Shown: positions 26,102 to 46,700, numbered from the stretch's first letter. The stretch is 64,000 nt of DNA from Rhynochetos jubatus (GCA_027574665.1 CM050652.1:39956307-40020306), one strand, 5' to 3'. Numbers and translations: made by a program. Notes: a model not told the origin generated them from the sequence alone.

Positions 26102-27744
26102 AATATGATAGAATATTGCCATCTGTGAATGTGAAGCTGTGAAAGTATGAATCTGAAATCTGTCAGCTGTTCATCAACATGTTCATGAGAAAAAAAGCAA
26201 GTGACAGAAGGCTGGGTTTTAGGGATGAGGTTGCAGAGGGCGGTGGGAAGCACATATATTTTGTCAGAAGGCAACAAGAAACTGCACGTAGACCACGGCT
26301 TGGGGTGTTTCCGCAGACTGTGCCTTGGAGCCAGGAGCTCTGCACCCATCACAGCTGGCTGGAGCGCACCCTGGGAGTTCCCATGGAGCCAGCATGTGAC
26401 AGACATGCGGCTCCAGCACCAGGAATCGGACAACTTGGCCATTTAAACATGTCCCAGGGACATGCAGTTAAGTAGGAGGGAAATGCTTGTAATGGCACAC
26501 CAGCTAGGTACTCCACACTCAACACTAAGGTGTCAATATTTGCTCATGAGCCAACTCAACTTTAAAAATAATTATTTTTTAAATAACTTGTCCCTTTAGA
26601 AATTAAATAACAAGTATTTCCAAGGGGAAAATAATGTATTATTAAAATATTAGTATTTCTGATAACTTTAACCTGATAGTAACCTTTGCACTTTTTTGTA
26701 ATTTCTTTTCACTCGGTTAGTATTCAAAGGCTCTATTATAGAATCATTCAAGCCACTGCTTGTAATACAGCATATTAATATACTCATTTTCTCTTTCTAG
26801 TAGCAGTTTCCATTCCAATTTCCTTTATCTGACTTCTGCATGATTTATTCTGATGATAAAATGCCCTCCTCTTTCATATAGCTTAATTCATTCATGACTT
26901 TTAAAATTCATATCTTCACATTAAATATGCTGACAAGTTTGCTCACGTCAGATTGGTCCCTTCCCCCTCTAGTTTTCAGTAACTCATATGAACAGAGGCT
27001 TCCTTATATTTACTTCTCTTTTAACAGTTTCAATTTTATCCAGAGATCTCTCTTTTGTCAGTGAACTTTTAAGAACAATAATTGTTTCATACATGAAAAA
27101 AGCCCAACCCTGACACATAGCATGACATTAATTATCATTAGCGGCATGCTTCTTAGCAATTCTGGCACCAATTACAGTATGCACCTATAACACTCGTAAT
27201 AGTGTCTCAGCATTCGGTGCAACCGCAATGTTTTCTCAGTGCTGAATGAGGCCCCATAAGAACAATCGCTGCGTTCAAAGCCCAAAGGCCTCATAATCTG
27301 CTCATCTCCACAATGCATCACAGGTTTTGATGTGTGCACCAAACCTCCTGTTGCACTAGTTTATCTTTCAAACAGATGTTCATTTTTCACATTTTGACTT
27401 TACAACTTTAAAAGGTGAACAAGCAACAATTTTGGTAAATTGACTTAATGCATGCAGTGCTTTTAAACTCAGTATTTAACTCTATCTAGTTTTGACTTCT
27501 AACCCTCAAGTCATACTTATACAAGGATTAAGTAAATTTTAACTCTTAAAGCAGTCCCAGAAACTCCCACAACTGCCCCTTGAGGAGTATTTGATCCACA
27601 GGACAACCATACTTACACAGCGTCTTACTGCTTGACTCAAAACTCCTTCCTCCGGAACAGTTTTGCTTCCGCAGGGCTGAAGGCCCTTGGGGGCTTGGAT
27701 ACATAAACACACTGCTCTGTGAGGAACCCCTTTACAAAAGACCA

Positions 27745-28303
27745 CTGATTCTCGCCCTCTCTTCTGCTCTCATGAGACTTCACCTGGAGTACTGTGTCCA
27801 GCTCTGGGGCCCCCAACATCAGAAGGATATCGACTGGTTGGAGCGAGTCCAGAGGAGGCCATGAAGATAATCAGAGGAAAGGAGCACCTCTGCTATGGGG
27901 ACAGGCTGAGGGAGTTGGGGTTGTGCAGCATGGAGAAGAGAAGGCTCCAGGGAGACCTTGTAACAGCCTTCTAGTACCTGAAGGGGCCTGCAAGGAAGCG
28001 GAAGGGTGGTTTTTTACAAGGACCTGTAGTGACAGGACTAGGGGTAACAGGTTTAAATTGAAAGAGGGGAGATTTAGATTGGATATCAGGAAGAAATTCT
28101 TCCTGGAGAGGGTGGTGAGGCACTGGAACAAGTTGCCCAGAGAAGCTGTGGGTGCCCCATCCCTGGAAGTGTTCAAGGCCAGGCTGGATGAGGCTTTGAG
28201 CAACCTGGTGTAGTGGAGGGTGTCCCTGCCCATGGCAGGGGGGTTGGAACTAGATGGACTTTAAGGTCTCTTCCAACCCAAACCATTCTATAATTTTATG
28301 ATC
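27745..28303 (+). mobile_element. CR1 LINE, 5'-truncated, plus strand
   Basis: Begins near the CR1 ORF2 segment that reads ctcatgagacttcacctgga and ends at the 3' tail ttccaacccaaaccattcta with a degenerate octamer. A 139-codon frame at 27794-28213 crosses a frameshift and ends with the CR1 C-terminal motif HWNKLPREAV followed by SLEVFKARLDEAL. It is closely similar to the copy at 17936. It sits in the flank downstream of KCNC2, in the opposite orientation to that gene. Confidence 0.95.
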
Positions 28304-28937
28304 ATCTCACTTTTAGGTTGACTTCACACCAGGATGCAATAAAACTGCCTTGAGTCTCATAATATCTAGCCCAATTAAAACTGCCGCATGAGGCATGCAA
28401 CATTTTTTAAAAGCCAGCTCATTCTAGTCTTTGAATTAGCTCCTCATGTACCCCAGGAAACTAGTTTCAGAACTGGGATGGTCAGTGGCAGCAGGGGACC
28501 AATACAGCTAAAGAAAGCGCATGAGCCACTTCAGAAGATATGTTCCAAGTTCCTCCCCAGGTCTTTCGCCTTTTATTCTCCAATTCAGGTAATACATTTC
28601 CACTGGTTTTCACCAGGATTGTGCATGCACCTTGACATGTTCACAGAAGTTCCACGATACAGAGTTTCACAACTGGGACAGGTCCCTACAATAGGGACAC
28701 CAGGGTGACAAAACAGATTTTGGAGAATTTCTCACTGAATAGGATGGAGAGAACATAATTACCACATCGTAGCACTACAATGCCTCATAAACATAGAATA
28801 GACTAGATCCATTTACCACAAAAATCACAGAAAGTAACTGATCAAAGAATATCTCTTTTATGTAAAATATACATTTGTAGGATATAATTTTAATACAACT
28901 TTTATACTCATTGATGTTGGGTTTGCAATATTGAATT

Positions 28938-28966
28938 AAAAAAACAAAACCAAAAAAAAAAAAAAA
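28938..28966 (+). repeat. A-rich run
   Basis: A-rich with CAAAACC interruptions, then 15 A. On the KCNC2 strand this is a T run within the possible 3' UTR. Confidence 0.85.
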
Positions 28967-29421
28967 CCCAAGTCTTGCTGCCAAAATTTTATTTCTCTTA
29001 ATACTTATAGTTTGAGGTAACAATGAAAGAAGACTGTGCTGTGAATAAAGTCAGTGATGTTTGTCTGCAGTCACATTTCTGTTATCCAAGTGAAAAGTAA
29101 ACTTAAGACTTGCATGTGCACTAGAATTCATACAAATACAGGTCATGGCAAACTGAGAAAGCAAGGGTTTATGCAAACCTACTCTGTTTGTATTTGTGAC
29201 CTTTGCAAAATATACCATTATTATGACAATTCAAGACAGATGTAGTTTACATCACTATCATTATTAAGTGTGTGTCTTTGTATGATCCACAGCACAACTT
29301 ACTGCAGCAGTCAGGAAGAATACACACAGGGGTGTGGGTCTTTGCATGGAGCCTTAGCAATGATGACTTGAATTCAGCTTTCCTTGATATAGATAAAAAC
29401 TGATATTCCATGCACACACGT

Positions 29422-29427
29422 TTTATT
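29422..29427 (-). promoter_or_regulatory. Candidate distal poly(A) signal AATAAA for KCNC2
   Basis: A minus-strand AATAAA about 1.3 kb past the short-tail stop codon. It is compatible with the longer 3' UTRs usual for neuronal channel genes, but it is one of several hexamers in an AT-rich region. Confidence 0.25.
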
Positions 29428-30733
29428 TACAGCTGACTCATCAACAGTGGCTAGTCACCCCTTCCTCTGGCAGCAGTAATTATGAGCAGTCTTTAATCTT
29501 CTTTAACAAGCTCTACTTCCCGTGTAAAGTCTCAGTGACCTCCTGAAGGCGTGAGTTGTTTATCAGGGCCCATTCAGCAGCAGTAGTCTCTTTCCAGTAC
29601 AGTCCTTGGTATGGCTAAATTCCATTGTCCCTTTTTCAGCAGTCAAAAATCCATGATAAATTCTGTACAACACTGTAGTTAATATAACAGCAGCACCAGA
29701 TATTACATTAATTCCTTTGCTAAAAGCTGTTTGCAATTATCTATTGACAATATTTTACCAAAACTAAATCAATGTACATCTCTAAATATCAGAAATGTAT
29801 ACTTTGATAAATACATTATTGTACAAGAATTCTGACATGCAGGTCATGCTATTGGGCTAGGCTATATACATAAGAACATATTACAATATGTCAACAATAA
29901 GTTATATTTCGTTTCCTAACAAAAAATAAAACATGACAATCAGGGATTATTCAACAATCTCAAGGATCTCTTAAGATTTAGGTTGTTATGATCTTCCCTG
30001 TGTAGTTCTAAAACTCTACGTTAATTTTTCCTCACCAGCCCAGAACACAAAATCTGCCATTGCATTTGTCCTGTTGCATAAACAGAGGTTAATATTGAAT
30101 GAAAAAGCCACTAGAGGAGATACAGTTTCAAAACTGTAATGAATGCTGGTTACTAGGAGGAAGATTGATGCAATAGGCAACTGGTCAGTACTGTAAATCT
30201 GCTACTAAATCCCACTCGAAAAATCTGCAGAGTGCTCACATGAGTTAGTCTAGACGATACTAACTTGCACTTGAAAAATATATATATTTGTATCTATACA
30301 CATAAGTATAGTCCATGTAAAAAAAAAGAGAAAAGGAGAAAAATGTCCTTAGTTAGCCTTTAAAGAGAGGGGCATTTTAACAGTATCTCTGTGCTTTATG
30401 GAGACAGATGGAGAATACAGTAGACAGGTTGCAAAACAGACAGACAAACAACATATAGGACAAAGCACCTCAAAAAACAGTGACTGAAGAAATTTTTGAA
30501 GCTCATGAGCCAGAGGTATAAGGCTGGTCAAAAACTCAACTTGAGAACTACTACCCTCTTACAAAAAAGCCCCCAGTAATCTTCTCGATTTTACTTGGTA
30601 CTCAGCCTCTGAAAATGTTGAAGAACCCTGGAGTAGAGAAATGACTACAGTACCAAGCAGCACTTGCTAGCTTAAAATTGCAAGTCTGGATGGCGTTTAC
30701 CTTTCTTGCATGTTTTGTGCCTTCCCCAAGCCA

Positions 30734-30795
30734 TTAAGAAAGAGATCTGGCTTCTGCTTGCGTGTAACCAGTAATGACAACCTCTTTGCAGTTAT
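30734..30795 (-). CDS. KCNC2: KCNC2 alternative last coding exon, short tail ending EARSLS
   Basis: A 62-bp coding segment, too short to be seen as an open reading frame. The acceptor gtttgcacacag precedes 30795. Two bases (AT) join the G of the preceding exon to make an aspartate codon, followed by 19 codons and a TAA stop at 30734-30736. The peptide is DNCKEVVITGYTQAEARSLS. It corresponds to the short alternative C-terminus known in mammalian Kv3.2 isoforms (I believe the one called Kv3.2b), which I recall ending in SLT rather than SLS. It lies 720 bp downstream of the long-tail stop, so the choice is between two competing terminal exons with the same phase. Such tails affect channel targeting in mammals; which neurons use it here cannot be read from sequence. 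Confidence 0.92.
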
Positions 30796-31449
30796 CTGTG
30801 TGCAAACAACCGGAGACATTCAGAACTCTGATACAGCAATCCAGTACCAAAGTAAGTTAATCACAAAATAAAGCCATTTATAAACAAGTAGATAGGTTAA
30901 AAAAAAAAAAGGAAAAGGTTAAACAAAGAAAAACAATCCCACATGCAGACCAGTTTATCAATGCTTTCATTTCAGCAGGATGGTACAATGCGAGAACACA
31001 CATCCAGAGCCCTCTGTGGTCTCCACGATTGGCAACACTGCTTGTCAGGTGATGGAGACAGGATGGTCCATGCAAATGAGCAGACCCAAGTCACATTGTG
31101 TGCAACCAAGACATGATTCCAGACATCTTCAGAATGGATTAGAGTCACAAGAAATGGAGGTTCAATGGAGTGACTGATAATTAGTTGGAAGCACATTATT
31201 TTAATTAAATCTCCCTGAAAATATGCTTATTTATTGAATATACTGGCCAACGGCATCCACTACCTGTCCGTCCTTTTATTGCCACAGGAATATAGGACAA
31301 TATAGTAGATGAAAGGAGAAGCGCTACCTTAGGTTATCCTTAGAAGCCAAGATAAAAATCTTCAGCTACCCAAGTGGCATTTCTTACTACTGACAGTTAG
31401 ATCATGCAGAAGTTATACCGTATTTGTGGAGCCTATGGTTAATGCTACA

Positions 31450-31455
31450 TTTATT
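31450..31455 (-). promoter_or_regulatory. Candidate poly(A) signal AATAAA after the long-tail exon
   Basis: The plus strand reads tttatt, giving AATAAA on the minus strand about 60 bases past the long-tail stop codon. It would give a very short 3' UTR, so it may be a minor site or none. This is position-based inference. Confidence 0.3.
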
Positions 31456-31515
31456 TTCCACATGTGGTAAACAGTAATTGAATTAATACTATGTAGCCGA
31501 TTGATGCCATCTGGT

Positions 31516-35518
<4,003 letters not shown>

Positions 35519-35686
35519 CTTTCCTGATCCCTCCATCAGTAGCACACGTGTAATCACCTGTTGTCAGTAGGAAACATGTTCCCCCTCTTCTGTTTTTGTC
35601 TCTGGTACTAGAGCGTCTGATGGGAGGGAGCCTTTCACCAGGTGAGAGTGGCTGCTCACTTCCTGCACTGTCTTCACCTGATAACA
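35519..35686 (-). CDS. KCNC2: KCNC2 (Kv3.2) cytoplasmic tail exon (coding exon 3)
   Basis: A 168-bp exon with phase 1 at both ends, encoding the shared part of the Kv3.2 cytoplasmic C-terminus. After the junction codon it reads [18 protein letters not shown], then [12 protein letters not shown], then [19 protein letters not shown]. It closely matches mammalian Kv3.2 as I remember it, with one extra proline (LPPIRR). The acceptor is ttaaccag before 35686, with a poor pyrimidine tract. The donor is AAAG|GTATGG after 35519. Serine/arginine-rich stretches such as RRSST are plausible phosphorylation sites, which is inference. Reading through the donor would add only MDFFH before a stop. The exon is 2,392 bp downstream of the membrane exon and feeds either of two last exons. 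Confidence 0.96.
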
Positions 35687-39036
<3,350 letters not shown>

Positions 39037-39331
39037 TCAGAACCACACACCTTTTCACATTAATACTAACAGTGTCAGTGACCATTATAAACCTTTTACT
39101 GATTCAGCCCCAAATGGTTCACAAATTTTTATGCATAAAACTCTGCATCTAGGCCAGAGGAGAGCAGCAGACAGCTCACACATGTAGGCCAGGAGTCTGG
39201 GAGGATGGAAAGTCTTGGCGACAGACACGGTGACAGGCTGCAACTCAATCAGTAAGTGCCAACAAATTCTTTAATCCATGCTAAATGATCTGAATTCCAC
39301 CCGGTTGCCAACATACCTTAAAAACAGCACA

Positions 39332-39344
39332 CCCCCCCCCCCCC
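39332..39344 (+). repeat. C13 homopolymer (G13 on the KCNC2 strand)
   Basis: Thirteen consecutive C about 320 bp upstream of the membrane-exon acceptor; in the pre-mRNA it is a G run in intron 1. Confidence 0.9.
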
Positions 39345-42300
39345 AACTGCAGCAAAATTGAAGCCTGTCCGACTCTCACATAGTGAATAACTGGGATGAC
39401 CCTAATATTCTTGAGATTATGGTTCAGGAATTCACACCTGGCCTGAAGGGCACTTCAGAAGGCCCTAGAAACAGATCCAAACACTGGGTTTCCTTTGGAT
39501 TTTTAATGATTCACAAACACAGGACATTTACTGATAGAAAATGCCTTTCGTGTTGCAGGTAGAGTTGGTTGCACAGACTCTTTAGTTCGCAGTCCTCCAT
39601 CATGCATAATCAGGCAGCGCTAAGAGTAAACCTAGAAGAACCTCTCTCACTGCCATAGCAGAACTTTGCCAGTGTGTTAGGATCCACAGTCCTGTTATCA
39701 AAGTTACAAATCCAGGAACATCTGAACAAATAGGGAAACACAAATTCAGTTCTAGTAGAGTCACAAGAATAGACAAAAATATAGAGTTAAATAACCTGGA
39801 GACAGCCCTCACGGAGGACTGTTAAGAACTTAAAAACATTTGCTGCCTGATCTTCAACTCCGTCATTACAGTCAAACATCAAAGAAAAAGAAAAAAGTAC
39901 AGGACAGGGCATTACAGAATTAACACTGAGCCAAACAGCTGGAAGGAGAGATAAACTTTCTTACACGCAGTAAAACACACCAAAAGAAAAGGTGTTTTGA
40001 GGGCAGCTGTTCCTTTGCTACAACGGTTAACCTCTTTCAAGTGAGTGTTCTTTAGCACCATGTTAGCACTCTAACAGCAACGCCATGGTAGATGAATAGA
40101 CATTGTGTTTAAATGCCTTCTCCAGCCTTTTTTTGTCTATATGTTTGTTATTCTGGATTTTCAGCTTAATAGACATTTTATAGCCGGTATTATCCTGGAA
40201 AAAGCTTTCTGAATACTTGAAGATTTTCAAAGGTGTTAGGAGCCCAGAGAGTTAAAAAGATGCCTAAATAGGTGTATAAAAATATCTAGTGCCTATGCGC
40301 TTCCTTACATATCCAATAGCTTGAAATTATACCATTGTATGATATCAAGAAAGAAACACATTTCTTTCAAAACAGCAGCAAATTACTAACCCTTTTGTCT
40401 TTGGATTCTTACAATTTTAAACTGTCACTTGCTAGTAAACCAAAAATACATGAAAGGGATTCAGAGCTTGAGGCAGGCTCTTCATCCTTTTTCATATTTA
40501 TTTAGAGTAAATAAACTTAATGCATTTTATATTACCCTTAATATTACTTACAAATCACTTAGGGAATCACGCTTTTAATGTTAATCCCCAACCTGAAACT
40601 GAGTACCCTAGGAAGCCCAGCAAGAAGAAAAAAAAATCATATCCTCTACAACCAGCCTACTGGAAAAGGCAGCTTAGACTCTGGGTCCCAGTGGTACAGG
40701 CAATAGAAAATGTGGCAGCAAGATGCGGGTATGTTATCACACCAAAATCTTGTATCTCATTGAAAAAATCTAATTAAAAGGGAGACAGAACAGCAGCCAT
40801 AAGCAAGAATGTCTCCGTTCTGCCACTTTAATCCAGGCTGCAACATTGCAGCAAAACTGATCGTGTGCACTTCACGTATCAATCACCAAATTTAATATTA
40901 GCACACAGGTTTAGTATTGTGTGCCACAGGAGTTCATTTGGGCTGGTACGATACTGAATGGTTGCATTTTTCTAACACAGAACATTAGTTAGACAGCAAA
41001 ATGTTGTCTCTACAACCGGTAGAGAATTGCTTGTATTATGAGAAACAAGTTTAAATTTGCAATGCAGGCCTGGCAAATTTATTATATTCACACTCACAAG
41101 ATACATCTATCAAAACTCCCCATCTATTTACCTATATCAGAGATTTGCAGCTGGTTTATGGCTTCCTTCCCTCAATCAATGAAACAAAGTTATTACACCA
41201 AGTCCCTCAATTACAAACACTCTAAATCTGTTATCTTTCAGAGAGGATTGACTCAGGGTCTGAACTGAACACGTATCATCCAGCTTGAACTTCTAGTCAC
41301 GAGCTAAGCAAACCACCTTAGACTGTCTGGACAATTTTTACCAAACAGGTTTTTCTGCCTTTGCCTTAACTACAAAACTGCTGCATGTTCATAGCTCATT
41401 TATTCCTGGCACCAACAAACAAAAAAGCCTCAGTCTTGTGTGAGACAACTAGAGTCAGCAAATACAACCAGATTGATATAACTTTAGTGAATTAATCTCA
41501 GCAGATCTTTGCAAAACCTCTCCATAACACGGACAGAGAATTTATCAGACTCTAAGCCACTGGTGGGCTACACATGACCCTTGAAATGCTCCTAGAGCAT
41601 CCTCCAGCATCATTTAACACAGCGAAGGAGGTAAAAAGCAAACAGATCTGTGGAGGAGGATCACTGAAGCTAAGTCAGCAAAGCAGTTTACAACTTGGGT
41701 GGGAACTCTGGATAAAATATTGGGCCACCTCTTTAACAGTAACATTTTGGTGCTTTCAGACAACCGTGAGAATTTTTTGTCTGAAAAGAACAATTACATT
41801 TAACCTAGCCAAACTAAAATTTACCAACAACTCAGATACCATAAAGATTAAATGTGCATTCAGCAGCGCACTGAATCTAACAGTATGTAAACATTTAGCT
41901 CCTGTTTCTGGGCTGTATTTCAGAAAGAGTCCATTCTGGTTCTGATCCTTTCTAAAAAAATGTCAAATACCAAGGGATTAGCTACAGGTGGAACTGCATG
42001 ACAAGGCATTTATTACTGTTTTGGTCGACACAGACACTGTGAAAGGCCACAGTGCACTTGGCACTCACCACTTGGCAATGCAGCTTGAAATTTCTAACTG
42101 TGCACCTACATTCAACAGAGCTTTATTATCCTGAGAGGAAAACGACACTCAGTCATTTTTGAAATCCGCTGAGTATCCTACTCTGTTATGCTAAAGGCAA
42201 TCATCTTTCAGTGCTTAGAACAAACAAAAGCAAGAAAGAACTATTAATCTGGTGACAGATTTCTTGATAATCCTGCAATTTCTAAACATAGCAATGTAAA

Positions 42301-42391
42301 ACAAGATGTACCCATTTTGCCATGCACGCAATAGCATATACATCACTGATTTTGAGGAAAGACACTCATGCTTTTTATCTCTTGCTGTGTT

Positions 42392-42500
42392 TTGTTTTAA
42401 ACTGTAAACTCCTCGGGTCAGGACATTCTGGACAGAGATTGCACAGCACCTAGCATGATGAAACCTCATACATAAGAAGACTTATAATGTTATTGCAATA
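42392..42500 (+). mobile_element. Possible ancient L2/L3-type LINE 3' tail
   Basis: Reads aaactgtaaactcctcgggt, then ggaca, then gcacagcacctagcatgatg. This resembles the conserved 3' ends of old LINE/SINE families in amniotes (actgtaagctccttggggca, cctagcacaatg). The match was judged by eye from memory of the consensus. It lies in KCNC2 intron 1. Confidence 0.4.
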
Positions 42501-42769
42501 GTCAGAGGGTTCAGAGAAAATGCAAGAGAAAAATACAATGGCTAATGTAAGAAGGAACACTATCAGTCAAAGAAAAATGCTTAGCAATTATTTACTTTAC
42601 ATTAATAAAGATATTTCCTTAATATTATATTGCATAATACTAGGCAATGTGTTGAAAGAACTCTAGCATGCTTTTCACAAACAGTTGTAATGATAGAGAT
42701 GAAATTAAGTAAGTCATGTGCTAGCCACACTTTATGCTATAATTCTGCTTCATCCTAATTCCATCTTCC

Positions 42770-43005
42770 CTCATTTCGAAGGTAATGAGCCTCTAAAAAC
42801 ACATCCATTTTTGTTCATGTGGGCAAGCACCACATTTCAGACAAAGTTGGTACAGATCCAAACTCCCAGATTCTCTGGTGGATGGGACCAACCACGTTCT
42901 CTTCCTCAGCCCTGCTAATGTCCACAATAATTGAGGTACCACACACAACTTTCTGCTTTTTTTTTTTTTTTTTTTGAATGAAGCACACAAATCTGAAAGC
43001 AGTTA
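42770..43005 (+). repeat. Direct duplication in intron 1, copy A
   Basis: Pairs with 43580-43797. The best part, from ttttgttcatgtg near 42809, aligns with the second copy over 79 positions with about 11 mismatches by hand count. Similarity continues more weakly through a 19-T run at 42957-42975 to aatgaagcacacaaatctga. No known family is recognised. Confidence 0.75.
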
Positions 43006-43579
43006 GCTTGATCATCATTTCAGAAAGGTCACAGAATAGGACAGATTTTTGTTTCAATCACTAGCAACCCTGCACTGTGAGAAGTTCTGAAAACTTAGGT
43101 TTTGACTAGTTGCAAGACAAATTCAGCCTTGGTATACAGAACAGCTTAATTGACCACCTTTTCAGACCAAAGATTGTGGCCCAAGCACATGGCTTGAAAC
43201 TCATTGGAAAAAAGTTGAAAAAAAAAATTCAAATAAGATCTACATAATCAGAATGCTTTTCTTATTTCTTAGAAGTTTAAAATAACAGTTGTTTCTTGTC
43301 TGTTTCAGTGGATGAGATAAAATTCTCATTTAGGTTTTCTTTTTTACCCTGAGAGACAACACTTTTCTGAGCGAGAGACTAGTTTTACAGACACTGCAGG
43401 GTCACCAAATGAGCCTTTTACCTAAGTGAAATTAATACAGATTGAATTAATATAAAGTTCAGTACATTTTCACCAGAAGAAAGCAGTTAAAAGTTGCAAA
43501 AATGTTCAGTATGTAATACACAGCATGCAGAACGTTCCTCGCTAAGTAGTTAAAGGTGTCAGTAGGCTGCTGGTTCCCT

Positions 43580-43797
43580 CTGCTCACATTGTGAAGGCAG
43601 TGTGCACCCGATTTTGTTCATGTGTGTCAGCATCACATTTCAGACAATGTTGGTACAGATTCCAGCTCCCAGCTTCTCTAGTTGATGGGATCACCAGTCA
43701 AGCTCTGTTGCTGATTCTTACTAATTTTCACGTAAGTGGATTAATCATCGTCAACTTGATTTTTAATGAAGTACATAAATCTAAACTGTCAGATGCC
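43580..43797 (+). repeat. Direct duplication in intron 1, copy B
   Basis: Second copy of the block at 42770-43005, same orientation, about 800 bp away. It shares catttcagacaa, gttggtacagat, ctcccag and gatggga in order, and later aatgaagtacataaatct. It lacks the T run of copy A. Copies of an unrecognised dispersed repeat, an LTR pair, or a local duplication would all fit. Confidence 0.75.
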
Positions 43798-46700
43798 TGC
43801 AGATAACTTGTTGGAAGTAGAAAACTTTATGATCCTGTTTTGAATTCAGCATCCCACGGGGACCTGAATTTCTCAGAGTTTAAAGCGATTTCAAAAAATG
43901 ACAACCAATTCTAGGATTGCAAATTGAACAGTCTAGGGATTATCAGAATTCCTGTGCATCCAATGTCATGCTTTACCTTGCACATAGCTCCTAAAGTGCC
44001 TTAAAGAAATTAATGTCACTTTAAAAATCGTGGCAGTAAATGACCTGACCACAGTCTTGCAACCCATGTCTGGATTTCACAGCAGGAAAAGACACCTGGT
44101 CAGAGGACGCTGAGGCTCCCATCTAGCCTGCCTGTCCAAGTTTCATTTCCTGCACAAACACAGACATGGGACTGGTTGCACAACTTGACATTGTCCTGTG
44201 ATGGAGCCAGGGCCTGACTTCAGTCATTTTCAGGTTTATCAGCTTAGACATAGCCCAGCTAAAATGGCAACAGAGCTAGAAATTGATGCTCACACTCAGG
44301 TGTGTTATTCATAAAATCAGACTCACACTACTCCATATTCAAGACATGCTTTGTCTGTCCATCCCATGCCCTTAAAACAGGCTATTTCTGCACATTATTT
44401 AGTATTCAAAGATAGACAGGTCATAGCCAGTGAAGAGGTTAATTGTTAGTAGCCAGAGTTTTGAATAAAATCTCTCACACGATTTCATCATTTTCCCAGT
44501 AAGAGTCTGTATCCTGTTTTGGATACAAATTGTTCTGGGGTTGGATCTCAGTATCTCCCTCTTCAACTCCCCTCACTGTGTAATTTATATTTTCTAACCT
44601 GAGTATTCAATAGCAGCTTTTAAGGTTTGGTTAGTTCATTTGAGTTTAATTCCAGGATCTAGAAGGCTTGTCCTTGACACACTTGACTACAGAAAAAGAA
44701 AACTACTGAATATTTAATAAGCCCTTGAAAAAACAACATTTAATATTCTCTAATGCAGGTACAGAACTGTCTTTAAAGAAAAAAAGACAACAATGCTGCT
44801 TTAAATAAATATCTTTGCAGGCACATTCTGAAACTTGATATATGCATGTTGCTGGAATTTAAAACAATTATAAAAAACACACCAAACAATAATCTCACCC
44901 ATCACACTTAGACTGAAAATACAACTACAGGGAGATGGGCACAAAAAGAGATTTTGTTTTATTTCTTAAACCAGCTTTGACAGCTTACCTGCTACTGAAA
45001 CCAAAATCCTTCTTTCATTAAAGAAGGTAGGAGTTTACTGAATGACTCCTAACTTTTCCTGACCAAAACAAGAGTGTGAGAGTTTCCAGAGTCATTACTT
45101 CTTTTCTTTCCCACCAGAGCACTTGTGCTAAACAGAACCTTCAAAAAAGAGTAACTTTTCTGTTGCATAACAAAATACTTAAAAGGGAAACATTGTGTTT
45201 TTTCTTAATAATATCATACTCATTTTGAAAAATAAAAAATAAATTTCCATACTTCGGAGATTTAAAAATTATTTCCAGTGACATATGTTCACATCTGTTA
45301 GTTTAAGCTTCATCTTTTCATAGTTCAGAATATGATACAAATTATTTGAAAAAATAACTGATTCAGTTTCTTCTTGTCCTCCTACTAACCCTCTGATTAT
45401 TAGAAGTAAGATAATCTATGCATTCAACACATCCAATCTCACTGACTGAAAATATTTAGTCAGGTATATTCGTTACAAAACTTCATTTTACAGTTTTTCT
45501 TCGTATGTACACTAACACTCATTGAACAACACAGTTTATTAGGATAAAGAGTTACAAATGTTTATACCAAAATTACATATTCCCATAATGAACATTATAA
45601 TCTTTTACTGACTTTTTTCCTTCTCAAGGTTCAGGAAAGAAAAGCTTTTGTTCCTGTAAATCTTCCACATATTTGTCCTGTAATATTCTTGGCAAGACTT
45701 TTTTTATTCTTCCAGGAATTCAAAGCTCCAGTTACTTTGTAGAATCCCTCTAGTTCAGTAAGAGTGAGACTCAGTCAAACAGGGAACAAAACGTCACGTA
45801 CTGTTTCCAATCCGTCACAACTAACTTGCAATGCTGCTTTTTAATCTAGTTTTATCTCTGCTTAGTCATATAAAAACAAAGTATTGAAAAAAATATCCCA
45901 TAAAAATTCCAATAGATTTGAGGGATTTGGGTGTTCAATGAAACTACGACTCGACTACGGATGTTACTTAAGCAGAAAAAGAAACTGTATTTTGAAAGTA
46001 CATGGTATGCTTCACTCTAATGAGTAGCAACTGACACTGGAATGAAATCACAGAATTAGATACCACTTCAAGCTTTAAAGAGAGTTGTTGACATATTGTT
46101 CTCATTTCTGATTTTAACATACTATATTTTTTTCCCTCTGTTTAATTTCATCTGGCTATCAGGAGACTGCTAAAATTATAATGTGATTTGAGAATGAGCT
46201 CTTGTGATGACCTTACCTCTCTGTGTGGTTCAATGTTCTGTGGGGTGAAATTTCACTATTAACATTCATTTTATATAAACCCAAATATCTCACCCAACAG
46301 ATCATCAGTCTCTTCATGACTCTATTCCCCAATTTCTCTTCTTCCTTAGCTATAATCTCCCCTTGGAAAATTATCATTTCATGGGGGAAAAAAAAAAGGA
46401 AGTTGCATATGTTTTTATGGTGTGATGGATTTTCAGTGCATTGCATCTGGACATTTTGAGTAAGAAACCAAATACCATCAGTAGCTACTAACCAAAGCAC
46501 TGGCATTTGAAATATAAACTCAAGGCAAATATATATCAGTTTGCTTCAACACTCATAAATCATAATTTCTCACATTATCACTCTCTAAAGATTAAGGAAT
46601 GGATACAGACACAGCATGTTAAAAAGATCTTCAAGGGAAAACCAAAAATATGATAAATGAAGTATCAGGCACTAAAAAAAAAGACAAATATAACATCAAA

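Larger units (their letters stand above)
18821..27744. other. Gene-free intergenic stretch
   Basis: No gene seen apart from the GC-richer block noted separately. The part from about 26540 to 27530 is AT-rich and of complex sequence, compatible with conserved non-coding DNA. Confidence 0.65.
28304..30733 (-). other. KCNC2: Probable KCNC2 3' UTR and downstream flank
   Basis: Sequence past the last KCNC2 stop codon (30734) up to the third CR1. Minus-strand AATAAA hexamers lie at 29422-29427, 28988-28993 and 28572-28577, and further ones upstream of the short-tail exon at 31230-31235 and 31275-31280. Any could end the transcript; sequence alone cannot choose. An A-rich run lies at 28938-28966. 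No protein-coding frame is convincing here. Confidence 0.45.
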
